This document shows, piece after piece, positions 12,366 to 14,424 of a DNA stretch of 14,424 bases. The stretch lies in assembly GCA_039920165.1 (NCBI GenBank), contig JBDSEG010000352.1, forward strand, positions 1 to 14,424. Direction: 5' to 3'. The DNA comes from JBDSEG01 sp039920165. Its GTDB lineage: Bacteria > Pseudomonadota > Gammaproteobacteria > Burkholderiales > Burkholderiaceae_C. Below the pieces are notes generated by a model that saw only the letters and a program-made list of their open reading frames with translations, did not search any database and had not been told where the DNA came from. Numbering within the stretch: the first letter of the stretch is position 1; each line of letters begins with the position of its first letter. The translations under genes were made by a program, and so were the position numbers.

Positions 12366-14424
12366 ATGTGGATCACCCGCGTCTCGATCGCCAACCCGGT
12401 CTTCGCGACCATGGTCATGGCCGCGCTGTGCGCGCTCGGCCTGTTTTCGTATTCGCAGCTTCGAGTCGAGCGCGTTCCGGATATCTCGGCGCCGATCGTC
12501 TTCGTCGCCGTCGCCTACCCGGGCGCCTCGCCGGACGCCACCGAGACCGTGCTGACTCGGCCGATCGAGCTGGCGCTGAACGGCATCGCGGGCGTGAAGA
12601 TGATCCGATCGAACAGCCTGGAAGGGCGCAGCGAGACGGTGGTCGAATTCAATCTCGACGCCGACATGTCGCGCGCCGTGCAGGATGTGCGCGACAAGGT
12701 CTCGGCGCTGCAACCCGGGTTTCCGCGCGACGCGAAGGCGCCTTTCATCTCGCGCTTCGATGGCGACAACGCCCAGCCCACCGTGTACCTCGCGCTGCTG
12801 GCGCCCGACCGCAGCCCGCGCGAGCTGTCGCTGCTCGCCGACCAGGTGGTGCGCAAGCGGCTCGAGCGCGTCGGCGGCGTGGCGCGGGTCGATGTCGGCG
12901 GGCTCACCGTGCGCCAGGTCCGCATCGACCTCGATCCGCAGCGCCTGCAAGCGTTGCACCTCACGCCGGCCGAGGTGTCGGCTGCCCTGCAGCGCGCGAA
13001 TGCCGATATCCCCGTCGGCCTGCTCAGCGGCACGCGCGAGGATGCTTTGGTGCGCGTCGAAGGCAAGGTGCGCGACGCCAAGGCCTTCGGCGATATCGTC
13101 GTCGCGCAGCGCGGATCGCTTGTCGTGCGGCTGGCCGATATCGCCACCCTGGTCGAGCGCGAGCAGGAGCAGACTTCGCTGTCGCGCGTCGACGGCGTGC
13201 CGGCGATATCGTTCCAGGTCTTCAAGCAGCAGGAGGCCAATATCGTCGAGACGGGTCTCGGCATCCGGCGCGCGTCCGAAGAGATGCGCAAGACATTGCC
13301 GCCAGGCGTCGAACTTCGCCTGGTCTACGACGACAGCGAGTGGGTCAAGGATTCGTTGTCGGGCGTCAAGCGCACGCTGATCGAGGGCGCGCTGCTCACG
13401 GTCGCGATCGTCTTTCTGTTTCTGCACAGCTGGCGCAGCACCGTCATTACCGGGCTCACGCTGCCCATTGCGGTGATCTCGTCGTTCATCGCGATCTATG
13501 CCTTCGGCTTCACGCTCAATTTCATGACGCTGATGGCGCTTTCACTGTGCATCGGCCTGCTTATCGACGATGCGATCGTGGTGCGAGAGAACATCGTTCG
13601 CCACGTCGCCATGGGCAAGGATCACCATCGCGCCTCGCTCGAAGGCACCGACGAGATCGGCCTCGCGGTGATGGCGACCACGCTGGCCCTCTGCGCGGTC
13701 TTCGTTCCGGTCGCCTTCATGAAGGGCATCGTCGGCAAGTTCTTCTTTCCGTTCGGCATCACGGTCACGGTCGCGGTGCTGGTGAGCTTGTTCGTGAGCT
13801 TCACGCTCGACCCGATGCTGTCGAGCCTGTGGAAAGACCCGCCGGTGAACCGACTCGCGAAGCTGCCGATGCTCGGCCACCTGATGCGTGCGACCGACCG
13901 CGGCATGGACGTGATGCATACCGGCTACGCGAACCTCATCCACTGGATTTTCGGCGGCGCCCGCCACCGCATGCCCGGTTTGCGCTGGTTGTGGATCTCG
14001 CCGCGCGGCATCGTGCTCGCAGCCGGCGTGGCGAGCTTCGCCGGTGCGCTCGCGCTCGCGCCGCTGGTGGGCAGCGAGTTCATCCCCGACGCCGACAACA
14101 GCTATATCCAGCTCAATGTGCGCATGCCGGTGGGCACCAGCCTCGCGCGCGGCAGCGAGAAGATGGCGCAGGTCGAAGCGCGGGTGCGCTCGCTGCCCGA
14201 GGTGCGAACGCTGTCGACGAATATCGGCGACACCGGCAACGGCAGCCGCAATAACGGTGCGTTGAGCATCCAGCTCGTCAAGCCGCACGAGCGATCGCGC
14301 AGCCAGAAGGACGTCGAGGCCGCGATCCGTGCGCTGCTCAAGCCGATTCCCGGCATCGAGACCTCGCTCGGCCAGCGGCCGATCTATATCGCGCTGCTCG
14401 GCCCCGACCCGGCCGTGCTCGAAA
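12366..14424 (+). CDS. RND efflux permease (HAE-1-like), 5' part only
   Basis: The first 686 residues of a resistance-nodulation-division permease are present, out of roughly 1030 expected; the frame stays open to the window end. TM1 lies near residues 10-30 (NPVFATMVMAALCALGLFSY), followed by the usual porter-domain start (VERVPDIS, then VAVAYPGASPDATETVLTRPIE). TM2 lies near 339-356. TM4 carries the paired aspartates Asp401 and Asp402 in IGLLIDDAIVVRENIVRH, the proton-relay residues of the family. TM5-TM6 follow to about 490, and TM7 is near 549-567, leading to GSEFIPDADNSYIQLNVRMPVGTSL, the start of the second porter half. The paired aspartates and overall pattern fit a drug or solvent exporter rather than a metal (CzcA) pump, but the substrate is unknown. 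AGGAG 7 bases upstream supports the start. The linker before TM7 (GGARHRMPGLRWLWISPRG) seems longer than usual. Confidence 0.94.
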   Translation, partial: MWITRVSIANPVFATMVMAALCALGLFSYSQLRVERVPDISAPIVFVAVAYPGASPDATETVLTRPIELALNGIAGVKMIRSNSLEGRSETVVEFNLDADMSRAVQDVRDKVSALQPGFPRDAKAPFISRFDGDNAQPTVYLALLAPDRSPRELSLLADQVVRKRLERVGGVARVDVGGLTVRQVRIDLDPQRLQALHLTPAEVSAALQRANADIPVGLLSGTREDALVRVEGKVRDAKAFGDIVVAQRGSLVVRLADIATLVEREQEQTSLSRVDGVPAISFQVFKQQEANIVETGLGIRRASEEMRKTLPPGVELRLVYDDSEWVKDSLSGVKRTLIEGALLTVAIVFLFLHSWRSTVITGLTLPIAVISSFIAIYAFGFTLNFMTLMALSLCIGLLIDDAIVVRENIVRHVAMGKDHHRASLEGTDEIGLAVMATTLALCAVFVPVAFMKGIVGKFFFPFGITVTVAVLVSLFVSFTLDPMLSSLWKDPPVNRLAKLPMLGHLMRATDRGMDVMHTGYANLIHWIFGGARHRMPGLRWLWISPRGIVLAAGVASFAGALALAPLVGSEFIPDADNSYIQLNVRMPVGTSLARGSEKMAQVEARVRSLPEVRTLSTNIGDTGNGSRNNGALSIQLVKPHERSRSQKDVEAAIRALLKPIPGIETSLGQRPIYIALLGPDPAVLE

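Noticed and set aside
12368..14254. 628-codon plus-strand open frame inside the permease gene
   Set aside because: It is the +2 reading of the RND permease; the true frame from 12366 shows all family motifs, including the paired aspartates.

Overview
The window is GC-rich (roughly two thirds G+C by eye), densely packed, and looks chromosomal. The gene content and protein sequences point to a betaproteobacterium, most likely of the order Burkholderiales. Pointers are the nuoM-nuoN tail followed by Nudix and DUF1178 genes, the DUF2069 / YihY / FAD-oxidase neighbourhood, and an AroC of betaproteobacterial style. The genus cannot be fixed from the sequence alone.

Layout. Positions 1-3518 (+ strand) hold the distal end of a respiratory complex I (nuo) operon: the 3' part of nuoM, a complete nuoN, a Nudix hydrolase of the ADP-ribose pyrophosphatase type, and a small DUF1178 protein. 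Positions 3571-5372 (- strand) hold a two-gene unit with a 4-base overlap: a DUF2069 membrane protein, then a D-2-hydroxyacid dehydrogenase-like FAD oxidase. A YihY/BrkB-type membrane protein (5380-6627, +) starts only 7 bases from DUF2069, head to head. Positions 6632-9284 (- strand) hold metY (O-acetylhomoserine sulfhydrylase), an alpha/beta hydrolase 1 base after it, and an unrecognised helical protein with a C-terminal membrane segment. From 9406 on (+ strand) come a two-CBS-domain protein overlapping aroC (chorismate synthase) by 4 bases, then a 196-base spacer with a hairpin that looks like a dispersed repeat. Last is an RND efflux pair: a membrane-fusion adaptor and an inner-membrane permease that runs off the end of the window.

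How the genes work together. nuoM and nuoN encode two antiporter-like, proton-pumping membrane subunits of NADH dehydrogenase. The Nudix enzyme probably clears ADP-ribose or similar nucleotides, fitting for a passenger in an NADH operon. metY and aroC are amino-acid biosynthesis genes (homocysteine/methionine; chorismate for aromatics). The adaptor and permease would form a tripartite efflux pump with an outer-membrane factor not seen here.

I found no mobile element, CRISPR array, tRNA, rRNA or phage gene, and no convincing undescribed multi-gene system. Most of the window is ordinary housekeeping sequence. The points most worth a second look are the orphan helical protein at 6632-7099, the translational coupling of a CBS protein to aroC, the tight metY-hydrolase coupling, the very tight DUF2069/YihY divergence, and the hairpin repeat after aroC.
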